From: Burkholderiales bacterium C2 | Lineage (GTDB): Bacteria > Pseudomonadota > Gammaproteobacteria > Burkholderiales > Burkholderiaceae_C | Direction of reading: 5' to 3' | Length of the DNA stretch: 64,000 nucleotides | NCBI GenBank assembly: GCA_005503085.1 | Contig: SCOI01000005.1 | Location: 124,001-188,000, forward strand | Shown: in pieces, positions 17,344 through 30,968 of the stretch | Numbering within the stretch: the first letter of the stretch is position 1 | How the letters are laid out: each line of letters begins with the position of its first letter | Notes under the pieces: generated by a model | The model's input: only the letters and a program-made list of their open reading frames with translations | The model's database searches: none | What the model was told of the DNA's origin: nothing | Translations under genes and position numbers: made by a program

Positions 17344-17921
17344 GAGGGCAGCCCGCGTGCGTCCAGCTCACGCACCAGCGGCTCGCGGGTGTCGATGTGC
17401 TGGCCGTCGACGCTGATCATGCGCACCCGGTACAGCACCGAGGGCAGGTAGCGGCCGCTGTGGATGCCCCAGAGGCTGTGCATCTCGGAGCTGCTGAGGT
17501 TCTCGATGTTCAGCACCAGTCGGTCCAGGCGCTTGTCCAGCCCCGGTGTGTTGTGCTGGTCCAGCACCGGCCGGGTCTGGAAGAAGCTGATCGCGCCGGA
17601 CAGGAATTTGAGCGCTTCCGGGTAACTGGCGCCACTGAAGTTGGCCGCGCACATCACCAGCAGGTTCAGATAGACCGGTGCCGGCATCTGCAGCTGGCCC
17701 GGCGCCAGGCCCAGGTTCTGGCCATTGCCGCTGCGGTGGGCGACGCTGTCGCGCTCGATGCCGGCCAGGAACAGCACCAGCTTGTTGGCCACCAGGGGCA
17801 CCAGCGCGCCGTTTTGCTCATGCAGATTCGACAGCACGGCCAGATCCTCGCTGACCTGGAAGCGCCGGCGCAGATGTTCGTTGAGTTGCCCGGCCAACTG
17901 GCCCAGGGCGGCGTCGATCAT
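17340..17921 (-). CDS. DUF4255 cap/terminator protein (Afp16/Pvc16-like)
   Basis: Protein of 193 residues matching the DUF4255 (Pvc16 N-terminal) family: VLSNLHEQNGALVPLVANKL near residues 28-47, PAPVYLNLLVMCAANFSGAS, and EALKFLSGAISFFQTRPV. In afp, Afp16 ends tube and sheath growth and fixes particle length together with the tape measure. Here it is the first gene of the operon; in afp it is near the end, so the order is rearranged. The upstream 198-base gap must hold the operon promoter. Confidence 0.88.
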   Translation of the reverse strand: MIDAALGQLAGQLNEHLRRRFQVSEDLAVLSNLHEQNGALVPLVANKLVLFLAGIERDSVAHRSGNGQNLGLAPGQLQMPAPVYLNLLVMCAANFSGASYPEALKFLSGAISFFQTRPVLDQHNTPGLDKRLDRLVLNIENLSSSEMHSLWGIHSGRYLPSVLYRVRMISVDGQHIDTREPLVRELDARGLPS

Positions 17922-18119
17922 GATGGCTGTGTCCTTGATGTCTCTGAGCCAGAAGGTAGGTCAAGACCCGGCACCGCGCCATAGTCCGCCGGCTGAATCT
18001 GCATCAGCCTTGAGCTGATGGGGCAAACCATCAGGCCGGGGCTGCTGCCCAGGAAAGCCCATCAGGGCTGCGGGTTTGCCGCTAGGAAAAATGCTGAGGG
18101 TGGCGGCGCCGGATGGTGT
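17922..18119 (-). promoter_or_regulatory. Upstream region of the eCIS operon
   Basis: This gap precedes the first eCIS gene. It holds an inverted repeat with 7-bp arms (CTGATGG at 18015-18021 and CCATCAG at 18028-18034, 6-base spacer) and further CATCAG copies at 18002-18007 and 18060-18065. TTGACC on the minus strand (17959-17964) could be a -35 element, but I see no good -10 at the right distance. I see no intrinsic terminator for the response regulator gene that ends at 18120, so read-through into the eCIS operon is possible. Confidence 0.4.
18015..18034. promoter_or_regulatory. Inverted repeat, candidate operator of eCIS operon
   Basis: Perfect 7-bp arms CTGATGG/CCATCAG around a 6-base spacer. 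It lies about 100 bases before the first eCIS start codon and 85 bases beyond the response regulator stop. Size and spacing would suit a dimeric helix-turn-helix protein. No binding protein can be named from sequence. Confidence 0.35.
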
Positions 18120-18779
18120 TCAGCCGCGCGGCGGCTGGGCATCCAGCGAGCTCAGACCCTCGCGCAGCGCGAAGCGGGTCAGCTCGGCAATGCCCTGGAT
18201 CTGCAGCTTGGCGAACACATGCTCGCGGTGCGTGGCCACGGTCTTGGCGCTCAGATGCAGCTGCTGGGCGATCTGCTGGGCCGTGTAGCCCTCGGAGAGC
18301 AGCTGCACCATCTCGCGTTCGCGCGGCGTCAGCCGGGCCAGCTCGCCGGCCTCGGCCGGCCGACGGCTGCCCTGCAGTACAAGGCCCACCAGTTCGCCAC
18401 TCAGATAGATCTGGTCGGCCATCACCCGGCGCACGCCGCGCGCCAGCTCGTCAAAGGAGTTCTCCTTCAGCACATAGCCGGAGGCGCCGGCTTCCAGCGC
18501 GGCCAGCACCTGCTGCGGCTGCTCATGCACCGACAGGCACAGCAGCTTGCAGCGCAGCGGCTCGGCGCGGATGCGGCGGATCGCCTCGACCCCGTTCATG
18601 CGCGGCATCGACAGATCGATCAGCACCACATCGGGCTGCAGCTCGCGGGCCTGGCGCACCAGCTCCATGCCGTCGCGCGCCTCGGCGATCACCTCGATAT
18701 CGTCCTCACGCTGCAGCAGGGCCACCAGGCCCTCGCGCACGATGCGGTGATCGTCGGCGACGATGACGCGGATAGTCAT
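18120..18779 (-). CDS. NarL/FixJ-family response regulator
   Basis: Protein of 219 residues. The receiver domain has the acidic pair Asp9-Asp10, phospho-acceptor Asp55 (VVLIDLSMPRMNG) and Lys105 (GYVLKEN). A LuxR-type helix-turn-helix follows near residues 148-205 (LTPREREMVQLLSEGYTAQQ, then LHLSAKTVATHREHVFAKLQ). All active-site residues are intact, so it should be phosphorylated by the kinase encoded just upstream, whose gene overlaps it by 4 bases. It is the gene immediately before the eCIS operon and on the same strand, making it a candidate activator of that operon, although this is inferred from position. Confidence 0.95.
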   Translation of the reverse strand: MTIRVIVADDHRIVREGLVALLQREDDIEVIAEARDGMELVRQARELQPDVVLIDLSMPRMNGVEAIRRIRAEPLRCKLLCLSVHEQPQQVLAALEAGASGYVLKENSFDELARGVRRVMADQIYLSGELVGLVLQGSRRPAEAGELARLTPREREMVQLLSEGYTAQQIAQQLHLSAKTVATHREHVFAKLQIQGIAELTRFALREGLSSLDAQPPRG

Positions 18780-19483
18780 GACTCGTCCTCTTCGGGTTGG
18801 CGTGGCCAGCAGACCTGGGCATGCACGCCCTGGCCCGGTGCGGTGCGCAGGCTCAGACTCATGCCGAGCAGCCGCAGGCGCGCATGCAGGCGGGGCAGGC
18901 CATAACCATGGCCGGCCGCGATCGCGGCGGTCTGGGCCCGCTGGGGATCGAAGCCCAGGCCCTGGTCGCGCACGATCAGGGCCACGCCCTGGCCCCGACC
19001 CTGAGGGGCCAGGGCGATATGGATGGCAACCCCGCCGCCATGCTTGCAGGCATTGGCCAGCAGCTCGCGCCCCGCCGCCAGCAGGCCGGCGTTGACCGGT
19101 TCGGGCAGCCGGGGCAATCCCAGCGCGCAGCTGAACTGGATGCTCAGACCGGTGCGCTCGCCCAGCTGCTGCACCAGGGTCCGCAGCGCGGCCGGCAAAT
19201 CATCGACCGGCTCGGGCTGAAGCAGGGTCACCGCATCCCGGGTGGCTTGCAGCGCCTGCTTGACCAGTTCGTAGGCACGCTGCTGGGCCTGCAGCGCGCG
19301 CGGCAGGTCGGGCTCGCGTGCCGCATCGAGCTGCATAAGCGCCAGGCTCAGCAGCTGGGCCAGCTCGTCGTGCAGGGCCTGCGCCAGCTGCCGCGCCTGC
19401 CAGCGCGCATCGACCATGCCGTCCGCCACCTCGGCAGGTGGCGTCGGCACGGCTTCGAGCAAGGGGACCAGCGCGCTGGGCAT
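18776..19483 (-). CDS. Soluble DegS/NarX-type sensor histidine kinase
   Basis: Protein of 235 residues with a HisKA_3 dimerisation helix (ALHDELAQLL, His38) and an HATPase domain (ELLANACKHGGGVAIHIAL, then RDQGLGFD and GHGYGLPRLHARL). There is no membrane segment and only ~30 residues before the H-box, so no sensor domain is present; it must sense a cytoplasmic signal through a partner or act as a minimal kinase. The start at 19483 is chosen for the GAGAGGAG eight bases upstream; a longer frame begins 60 bases earlier without such a site. Cognate regulator is the overlapping downstream gene. Confidence 0.9.
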   Translation of the reverse strand: MPSALVPLLEAVPTPPAEVADGMVDARWQARQLAQALHDELAQLLSLALMQLDAAREPDLPRALQAQQRAYELVKQALQATRDAVTLLQPEPVDDLPAALRTLVQQLGERTGLSIQFSCALGLPRLPEPVNAGLLAAGRELLANACKHGGGVAIHIALAPQGRGQGVALIVRDQGLGFDPQRAQTAAIAAGHGYGLPRLHARLRLLGMSLSLRTAPGQGVHAQVCWPRQPEEDES

Positions 19484-19554
19484 GAGCAGGACTCCTCTCA
19501 CATGCCGGATCTGACCTCGGGTGTCGGCCAAGACCGACCGCACCCAGACCCGGC

Positions 19555-19584
19555 ATCCTAGGAGTCGCCGCTCGGCGGCGTCAA
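19555..19584 (-). promoter_or_regulatory. Sigma-70 promoter of the two-component operon
   Basis: On the minus strand, TTGACG (19579-19584) and TAGGAT (19555-19560) are separated by 18 bases, giving a start site near 19548 and a leader of about 65 bases. The spacer carries an inverted repeat CGCCG-CT-CGGCG at 19566-19577, exactly where a repressor or autoregulator would block polymerase. Confidence 0.55.
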
Positions 19585-19657
19585 TCTGTAAAAGCTGTCA
19601 GCGCGCCGATGGCGTTTGCCGGCCCGAAAAAACGTTCCAGTGCTTGATGGACCGGTG

Positions 19658-22396
<2,739 letters not shown>

Positions 22397-22598
22397 GAAC
22401 ACTCTCCTGGCGGTTGTGGCGTGGATTCTTGGCTAAGCTGCATTGTGGCGGCAAGTCCGGCCTTAGGTACGGCCCGGGCCTCGTCCATAAGGCAGAGGTC
22501 CGGGCTTTGTCAGCGATGTTTCCGAAGGTTTCTGCTGTCATCCGCCCAGCGCCCCGGGCGTTGAGCAGTCACGCATATCTACAACAAGGAGTCCCGCG

Positions 22599-23060
22599 AT
22601 GAAACATCTGATCCTCGCCGCCGGTCTGGCGTTTGCCACCATTGACAGCGCCCAGGCCACCGATGTCGGCGTCTCCATCAGCCTGGGACAACCCGGCTTC
22701 TATGGCCAGATCGACATCGGCAACTATCCCCGGCCACGCGTGATCTATGCCGAGCCGGTGGTGATACACCGGGCACCGCGCATGGTGTATGAGCCGGTTT
22801 ACCTGCGGGTGCCGCCCGGCCATCAGAAGAACTGGCGCAAACACTGCGGCCGCTACGACGCCTGCGGCCGGCCGGTCTATTTCGTTCGTGACGATTGGTA
22901 TCGCAACGAATACGCGCCGCGCTACCGCCGCGATCACGACCACCGCGACCGCGACCATGGTCGCGGCGACGGTCGCCGAGATGACCGCCATGACCGCCAT
23001 GACGGTCGCCGCGACGACCACCCGGGCCGTGGCCACGGCAAGGGCGGCGGGCGCGACTGA
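22599..23060 (+). CDS. Small secreted protein with Asp/His/Arg-rich tail
   Basis: Protein of 153 residues with a signal peptide (MKHLILAAGLAFATIDSAQA, cleavage after AQA). The mature N-terminal part has VGVSISLGQPGFYGQIDIGN and a Tyr/Pro-rich stretch with two Cys (HCGRYDACGRPVYFV). The last ~45 residues are almost entirely Arg, Asp, His and Gly in RDHDHRD-like units, suggestive of metal or polyanion binding. Similar periplasmic proteins of unknown function are common in Burkholderiales (general knowledge). AAGGAG is found upstream of the ATG. It is divergent from acnA. Confidence 0.82.
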   Translation: MKHLILAAGLAFATIDSAQATDVGVSISLGQPGFYGQIDIGNYPRPRVIYAEPVVIHRAPRMVYEPVYLRVPPGHQKNWRKHCGRYDACGRPVYFVRDDWYRNEYAPRYRRDHDHRDRDHGRGDGRRDDRHDRHDGRRDDHPGRGHGKGGGRD

Positions 23061-23078
23061 GTCGGGCTGGAGCTGGCT

Positions 23079-24350
23079 TCAGGGCGCCAGGGCCCGCTCC
23101 AGCATCGCATGCAGCAACACATTGCAGCCGGCGGTGATGTGCTCGGGCTTGGCGTCCTCGATCTCGTTGTGGCTGATGCCGTCCTTGCAGGGGATGAAGA
23201 TCATCCCGGCCGGCGCCAGCCGCGCCATATAGACGGCGTCATGGCCGGCGCCCGAGACGGCCGGCATGTTTGAATAGCCCAACGCCTCGGCCGCCTTGGC
23301 CACGGCCGCCACGCAGTCAGCGTGGAAGGGCGCGGCCGGGTAATGCGACACCAGCTCGATCTGGATCGGCAGTCCGGTCTTGGCGCTCAGCTCGGCCGCG
23401 AACCGGCGGATATCGGCGTCCATCGCATCGACCAGCGCATCGGTGCTGTTGCGCATGTCCATGCTGAACTTGACCCGGCCCGGAATCACATTGCGGCTGT
23501 TCGGGTGCACCTGCACCATGCCCACCGTGCCTCGGCCGTGCGGGCCGTAGCGCAGCGCGGTGGCCACCACCTCCTGCATCAGCACCGTCGCCACCTGCAG
23601 CGCATCCTTGCGCAGCGCCATCGGTGTCGGTCCTGCATGGGCCTCCATGCCGGTGACGGTGCAGTCATACCATTTGATGCCCAGCACGCCGGTCACCACG
23701 CCTATGGTCTTGTCGTGATCCTCCAGCACCGGACCCTGCTCGATATGGGTCTCGAAATAGCTGCCGATCGCATGGTCGCCCGGTTCCTCAGGGCCGATAT
23801 AGCCGATGCGTGCCAGCTCGTCCTTGACGCTCTTGCCCTCGGTGTCGGTGGCCGCATAAGCATGCTCCAGCGTGAAGGCCTTGGCGAACACGCCCGAGCC
23901 CATCATCACCGGCACGAAGCGCGAGCCTTCCTCATTGGTCCAGAAGGCCACCTCGATCGGCGCCTCGGTTTCGATGCCGTGGTCATTGAGCGTGCGCACC
24001 ACCTCGATGCCGGCCAGCACGCCGTAGTTGCCATCGAACTTGCCGCCGGTAGGTTGGGTGTCGATATGGCTGCCGGTCATCACCGGGGGCAGGGCGTTGT
24101 TGCGCCCGGGCCGGCGCATAAAGGCATTGCCGATCTTGTCGACCGTCACCGTCATGCCGGCCTCTTTGGCCCAGCCGATCACCAGGTCGCGGCCCTGTTT
24201 GTCCAATGAGGTCAGCGCCAGGCGGCAGACGCCGCCTTTCTCGGTGGCGCCGATCTGGGCCAGCTCCATCAGCGAGGCCCACAGGCGCTCGCCATTGACG
24301 CGCAGATCAGCAAGTTTCTCGGCGCCAGCGGGTTTGGTCTTCATGTCCAT
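23079..24350 (-). CDS. N-carbamoyl-beta-alanine/N-carbamoyl amino acid amidohydrolase (M20 family)
   Basis: Zn-dependent hydrolase of 423 residues. It has the metal-binding MTGSHIDTQPTGGKFDGNYG and FWTNEEGSRFVPVMMGS motifs of the beta-ureidopropionase/AmaB group, and a dimerisation domain with TGMEAHAGPTPMALRKDAL. In this context it should cleave N-carbamoyl-beta-alanine to beta-alanine, CO2 and ammonia, the last step of reductive pyrimidine breakdown. It is the final gene of the permease-hydA-hydrolase unit, 18 bases after hydA, with AAGGAG ten bases before the ATG. Family-level substrate may also include other N-carbamoyl amino acids. Confidence 0.92.
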   Translation of the reverse strand: MDMKTKPAGAEKLADLRVNGERLWASLMELAQIGATEKGGVCRLALTSLDKQGRDLVIGWAKEAGMTVTVDKIGNAFMRRPGRNNALPPVMTGSHIDTQPTGGKFDGNYGVLAGIEVVRTLNDHGIETEAPIEVAFWTNEEGSRFVPVMMGSGVFAKAFTLEHAYAATDTEGKSVKDELARIGYIGPEEPGDHAIGSYFETHIEQGPVLEDHDKTIGVVTGVLGIKWYDCTVTGMEAHAGPTPMALRKDALQVATVLMQEVVATALRYGPHGRGTVGMVQVHPNSRNVIPGRVKFSMDMRNSTDALVDAMDADIRRFAAELSAKTGLPIQIELVSHYPAAPFHADCVAAVAKAAEALGYSNMPAVSGAGHDAVYMARLAPAGMIFIPCKDGISHNEIEDAKPEHITAGCNVLLHAMLERALAP

Positions 24351-24368
24351 ATCGGTACTGCTCCTTGA

Positions 24369-27279
<2,911 letters not shown>

Positions 27280-27315
27280 GCGTTTCTCTCCTCTAGGATT
27301 CGGTCTTGTGAAGGG

Positions 27316-27331
27316 AGCAATCTTTGTGCCT
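27316..27331 (-). promoter_or_regulatory. Sigma-54 (-24/-12) promoter upstream of NCS1 permease
   Basis: The minus strand reads AGGCACAAAGATTGCT, against the sigma-54 consensus TGGCACG-N4-TTGCW: GG and GC are ten bases apart and only the first T and the seventh G differ. The predicted start site is about 25 bases before the permease ATG at 27279. Dependence on sigma-54 would tie the permease-hydA-hydrolase unit to nitrogen limitation. I did not identify an NtrC-type enhancer. Confidence 0.6.
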
Positions 27332-27390
27332 ATGTTTGTGCCAATAGGTGGCCCACGCCATGCGGAAAACCCGCTGGGCTCAGCCCCCTA

Positions 27391-28695
27391 TCAGCCGTTG
27401 ACACGCATCGGATTGTTCGCATGGGTGGTCCAGTTCGCATACTCGCCGCTGACCGGCTGTCCGGTGCGCTGATCGATCTCGCCGGGCATCACGCGGCGCA
27501 TCGTGATCGTGTCCGGCACCGGGCAGATCGACACGCAGAGATTGCAGCCCACGCACTCAGCCTCGTTGATCTCGAAATGGCGCTTGCCGTCCTTGCTCGC
27601 GAAGATGGCCTGGTGCGAGGTGTCCTCGCAGACCACATGGCAGCGGCCGCACTGGATGCAGCTGTCCTGATGGATGACCGCCTTCTCCACATAGTTCAGG
27701 TTCAGCTGGTTCCAGTTCTTCACCGTCGGCACGGCCAGGCCCATCATCGCGTCGATATTGGCGTAGCCCTTCTCGTCCATATAGTTCGAGAGGCCCGAGC
27801 ACATCTCCTGCACGATCTTGAAACCGTAGACCATGGCGGCGGTGCAGACCTGCACGGTGCCGCAGCCCAACGCGATGTACTCGGCCGCATCGCGCCAGGT
27901 GGTGATGCCGCCAATGCCCGAGATCGGCAACCCGGCGGTCAGCGGATCGCGGGCGATCTCGGCCACCATATTCTGCGCAATCGGTTTGACCGCCGGGCCG
28001 CAATAGCCACCGTGCGAGCCCCAGCCGTCGGTGCTGGGGTGCATCACCATGCGGTCCAGGTCCACGCCCATCACCGAGTTGATGGTGTTGATCAGGCTCA
28101 CCGCATCGGCACCGCCGGCCTTGGCCGCGCGGGCCGGATGGCGCACATCGGTGATGTTCGGCGTCAGCTTGACGATCACCGGCAGTTTGGAATACTGCTT
28201 GCACCAGGCCGTCACCATCTGGATGTACTCGGGCACCTGGCCCACGGCCGAGCCCATGCCGCGCTCGCTCATGCCATGCGGGCAGCCGAAGTTCAGCTCG
28301 ATGCCGTCGGCCCCGGTGTCCTCGACCATGGGCAGGATGGCCTTCCAGCTCTCTTCGGTGCAGGGCACCATCAGCGAGACGATCATGGCCCGGTCCGGCC
28401 AGGCGCGCTTGACGCGGCGGATCTCTTCCAGATTGGTGCGCAGCGGCCGGTCGGTGATCAGCTCGATATTGTTCAGACCGATCACGCGGCGGTCCTGGCT
28501 CATCAGCGTCGAGTAGCGCGGGCCGGACACATTGACCACCGGTGGGTCCTCGCCCAGGGTCTTCCAGACCACGCCGCCCCAGCCGGCCTCGAAGGCCCGG
28601 GTGACGTTGATCTCCTTGTCGGTCGGCGGGGCCGAGGCCAGCCAGAAGGGGTTCGGGCTTTGGATGCCCAGGAAGTTGCTGCTGATGTCGGCCAT
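27391..28695 (-). CDS. preA: NAD-dependent dihydropyrimidine dehydrogenase subunit PreA
   Basis: FMN- and Fe-S-containing catalytic subunit of 434 residues that reduces uracil or thymine to the dihydro form. The N-terminal TIM barrel is dihydroorotate dehydrogenase-like (IELNFGCPHGMSERGMGSAV, with the likely active-site Cys in SLMVPCTEESW). Two [4Fe-4S] motifs are at the C-terminus: CIQCGRCHVVCEDTSH and CVGCNLCVSICPVPD. It follows preT by 3 bases, so the two subunits are cotranscribed. A 111-base gap separates it from the permease gene. Confidence 0.96.
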   Translation of the reverse strand: MADISSNFLGIQSPNPFWLASAPPTDKEINVTRAFEAGWGGVVWKTLGEDPPVVNVSGPRYSTLMSQDRRVIGLNNIELITDRPLRTNLEEIRRVKRAWPDRAMIVSLMVPCTEESWKAILPMVEDTGADGIELNFGCPHGMSERGMGSAVGQVPEYIQMVTAWCKQYSKLPVIVKLTPNITDVRHPARAAKAGGADAVSLINTINSVMGVDLDRMVMHPSTDGWGSHGGYCGPAVKPIAQNMVAEIARDPLTAGLPISGIGGITTWRDAAEYIALGCGTVQVCTAAMVYGFKIVQEMCSGLSNYMDEKGYANIDAMMGLAVPTVKNWNQLNLNYVEKAVIHQDSCIQCGRCHVVCEDTSHQAIFASKDGKRHFEINEAECVGCNLCVSICPVPDTITMRRVMPGEIDQRTGQPVSGEYANWTTHANNPMRVNG

Positions 28696-28698
28696 GGT

Positions 28699-30033
28699 TC
28701 AGCTCCGCAGGAAAGAGTCGATGGAGATCGCGGCTTGCTTGCCGTGCTCGACGGCCTCGACCGTCAGGTCGCGTCCGCCAAAGCGGCAGTCGCCGCCGGC
28801 CCAGACCTTGGCGTGGCTGGTCTTGCCGTTGGCGTCGGTGGCGATGCGACCGTTCTTGAGTTCCAACTCGACACCGGCCGGCACAAAGCTCTGGCCGATG
28901 GCCTTCAGCACCATATCGGCCTCAAGGGTGAACAGCTCGCCGGTCTCGACCAGCTGCCCGTCCCGCAGCGCCGTCACCGCAAACTGCACGCCCGTCACCC
29001 GGCCGTTCTCGGCCAGGATCTGCTTGGGCGCGGCCCAGGTGCGCAGCAGCACGCCGTTCTTCTGTGCCCACTCTTGCTCGTAACCCGAGGCGCTCAGGCC
29101 CTCGACGCCCCGGCGATAGACCATGGTCACCTCGCGCGCGCCGAGCTTCTTGCTCTGCACCGAGGCATCGACCGCCGTCATGCCTCCGCCGATCACGAGC
29201 ACCTTCTGGCCGACCTTGACCTCGGCCGGGCTGGACTGGCGCAGCTCGGCGATGAAGTCCACCGCGGGACGCACTCCCTCGCATTGCGGCTCCGTGATGC
29301 CCAGCGCATTGACGCCGGCCAGGCCCAGACCCAGGAAGACCGCATCAAACTCGGCCGCCAGCTGGTTCAGCGTGATGTCACGGCCCAGTTGCTGGCCGGT
29401 CTTGACCGTGATGCCGCCGATGGATAGCAGCCAGTCGACCTCCTTCTGCGCGAAGCCCTCGGTGGTCTTGTAGGTGGCGAGGCCGTACTCATTCAAGCCG
29501 CCCAGCTTGGGGCGGGATTCGAACAGCAGCACCTCATGCCCGCGTCGCGCCAGCCCATGCGCCGCCGCCAGCCCGGCCGGCCCGGCACCGACCACGGCGA
29601 CCTTCTTGCCGGTGGCCGGCGCCCGCGTGAACAGCGGTTTCGCATCGGGCTTGGCAAAGAAGGCGTCGGTGGCGAAGCGTTGCAGCAGGCCGATCTCGAC
29701 CGGCTTGCTTTCATTCGTGTTGCGCACGCAGGCCTGCTCGCACAGCATCTCGGTCGGGCAGACCCGGGCGCACATGCCGCCCAGCGGATTGGCCTCCAGG
29801 ATGGCCTGGGCCGCACCGCGATTGTTCTCCTGCGCGATGCGCTGGATGAAGCTGGGGATGTCGATGCCGGTGGGGCAGGCGGTGATGCAGGGCGCGTCGT
29901 AGCAGTAGTAGCAGCGTTCGGCCTCGATCAGCGCTTGCCTGCGGTTCAGCGGCGGATGAGCGTCGCTGAAGTTGAGTGCGTAGTCGGCCTCGGCAAGTCG
30001 GCCGGCGGCAATGCCTGGCGTGTTGGTGTCCAT
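28699..30033 (-). CDS. preT: NAD-dependent dihydropyrimidine dehydrogenase subunit PreT
   Basis: FAD/Fe-S flavoprotein subunit of 444 residues that passes electrons from NADH to PreA. It has the GltD-like N-terminal cysteine cluster (CYYCYDAPCITACPTGIDIP, CARVCPTEMLCEQACVRN) and a dinucleotide-binding fold (KVAVVGAGPAGLAAAHGLAR) with a second one at VLVIGGGMTAVDASVQSKK. Start at 30033 is supported by GGAG six bases upstream; the in-frame extension to 30087 would begin inside the operator-like region. It is divergent from the TetR regulator gene. Confidence 0.95.
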   Translation of the reverse strand: MDTNTPGIAAGRLAEADYALNFSDAHPPLNRRQALIEAERCYYCYDAPCITACPTGIDIPSFIQRIAQENNRGAAQAILEANPLGGMCARVCPTEMLCEQACVRNTNESKPVEIGLLQRFATDAFFAKPDAKPLFTRAPATGKKVAVVGAGPAGLAAAHGLARRGHEVLLFESRPKLGGLNEYGLATYKTTEGFAQKEVDWLLSIGGITVKTGQQLGRDITLNQLAAEFDAVFLGLGLAGVNALGITEPQCEGVRPAVDFIAELRQSSPAEVKVGQKVLVIGGGMTAVDASVQSKKLGAREVTMVYRRGVEGLSASGYEQEWAQKNGVLLRTWAAPKQILAENGRVTGVQFAVTALRDGQLVETGELFTLEADMVLKAIGQSFVPAGVELELKNGRIATDANGKTSHAKVWAGGDCRFGGRDLTVEAVEHGKQAAISIDSFLRS

Positions 30034-30064
30034 CTCGGGCTCCGGGTGCTGGGTGTGCAGATAA

Positions 30065-30080
30065 TTTACTAACACGTAAA
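30065..30080. promoter_or_regulatory. Inverted repeat between preT and tetR-family gene, candidate operator
   Basis: TTTAC (30065-30069) and GTAAA (30076-30080) flank a 6-base spacer. A further half-site GTAAATT at 30094-30100 is the exact reverse complement of AATTTAC at 30063-30069. The site lies in the 122-base divergent promoter region, ideal for a regulator of both preT and itself. It stands out because the flanking DNA is GC-rich. Confidence 0.5.
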
Positions 30081-30155
30081 AAATCACCAGTCGGTAAATT
30101 CCCTCGGGTCGCGACCACCGTCCTGTGTTGAGATAGCCGCGTCGACAATCTCGTC

Positions 30156-30890
30156 ATGCCAGCAATGACCGAATCCAAGGCGCGGCGCACCAGCACGGCG
30201 CGCAATACAAGTCCGAAATCCACCGATGCACCAAGCCCGGCAGCGAGCGAGGAGCTCGTGCCCCAGCCGCGTGCGGCGCGGCTGCGCAAGGAGGCGGCCA
30301 TCTGTGCCGAAGCGGAACGCCAGTTCGCGCAATATGGTTTCGAGGGGGCGTCGCTGGAAAACATCGCCGCCGCCGTCGGCATCAGCCGCCACAGCCTGCT
30401 GTACTACTACCCGAGCAAGGAGCAGCTCTACCGCAAGGTGCTCGACGAGGTGCTGGCCGAGTGGCTGGCGCGCATGGCCGGCATTGTCTCGGGCACCGAC
30501 CCGGAAGCCGCGATGCGCGAGTACATCGCCGCCAAGCTGCGCTACTCGCGCGAGCGCCCGGCCGGCTCCCAGGTCTTCGCCCGCGAGGTGATGGCCGGCG
30601 CGCCGCGCTTTCGAGACGCGATCGAGGCCCAGGTGCTGCCGGCGCTGAACGCCGATGTCAAGACCTTCGAGCGCTGGGCCCGCCAGGGCCTGGTCGCCAA
30701 GCTGGACTTCCGCCACCTGATGTTCACGATCTGGGCCAGCACCCAAGCCTATGCCGATCTCGGCCCGCAGTTTGCGATCCTGCTGGGCAAGCCGGTGCTG
30801 GAGGAGGGGGACTATGACGCGGCCGAGGCGCTGATCACGCAGCTGGTCTTGGCGGGCTTGTGTGGGTCCAAGGACCGGTACAGCAACTGA
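30156..30890 (+). CDS. TetR-family regulator, RutR-like
   Basis: Protein of 244 residues with an Arg/Lys/Ser-rich N-terminal extension of ~40 residues, then a TetR helix-turn-helix (ASLENIAAAVGISRHSLLYY, YPSKEQLYRKV). The C-terminal domain (SRERPAGSQVFAREVMAGAP, then AQVLPALNADVKTFERW) resembles RutR/YcdC regulators, which bind uracil or thymine. Divergent placement against preTA suggests control of pyrimidine catabolism with a pyrimidine as ligand. ATG at 30165 is an alternative start. Confidence 0.9.
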   Translation: MPAMTESKARRTSTARNTSPKSTDAPSPAASEELVPQPRAARLRKEAAICAEAERQFAQYGFEGASLENIAAAVGISRHSLLYYYPSKEQLYRKVLDEVLAEWLARMAGIVSGTDPEAAMREYIAAKLRYSRERPAGSQVFAREVMAGAPRFRDAIEAQVLPALNADVKTFERWARQGLVAKLDFRHLMFTIWASTQAYADLGPQFAILLGKPVLEEGDYDAAEALITQLVLAGLCGSKDRYSN

Positions 30891-30968
30891 GCTGTCGGCC
30901 CCCGTTGTATCTGGGCCTGCCGGCCCCGCGTCCCTAAGCTCGGGCTTCCCTTCCTGGAGCCCCGCCCG

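Noticed and set aside
1-17921. Prophage tail module
   Set aside because: No capsid, terminase, portal, integrase, holin or lysin gene, and the ATPase and DUF4255 genes are eCIS markers.
18088-18100. Terminator after the response regulator gene (run of A/T near 18090)
   Set aside because: No stable stem precedes the short T run on the minus strand.
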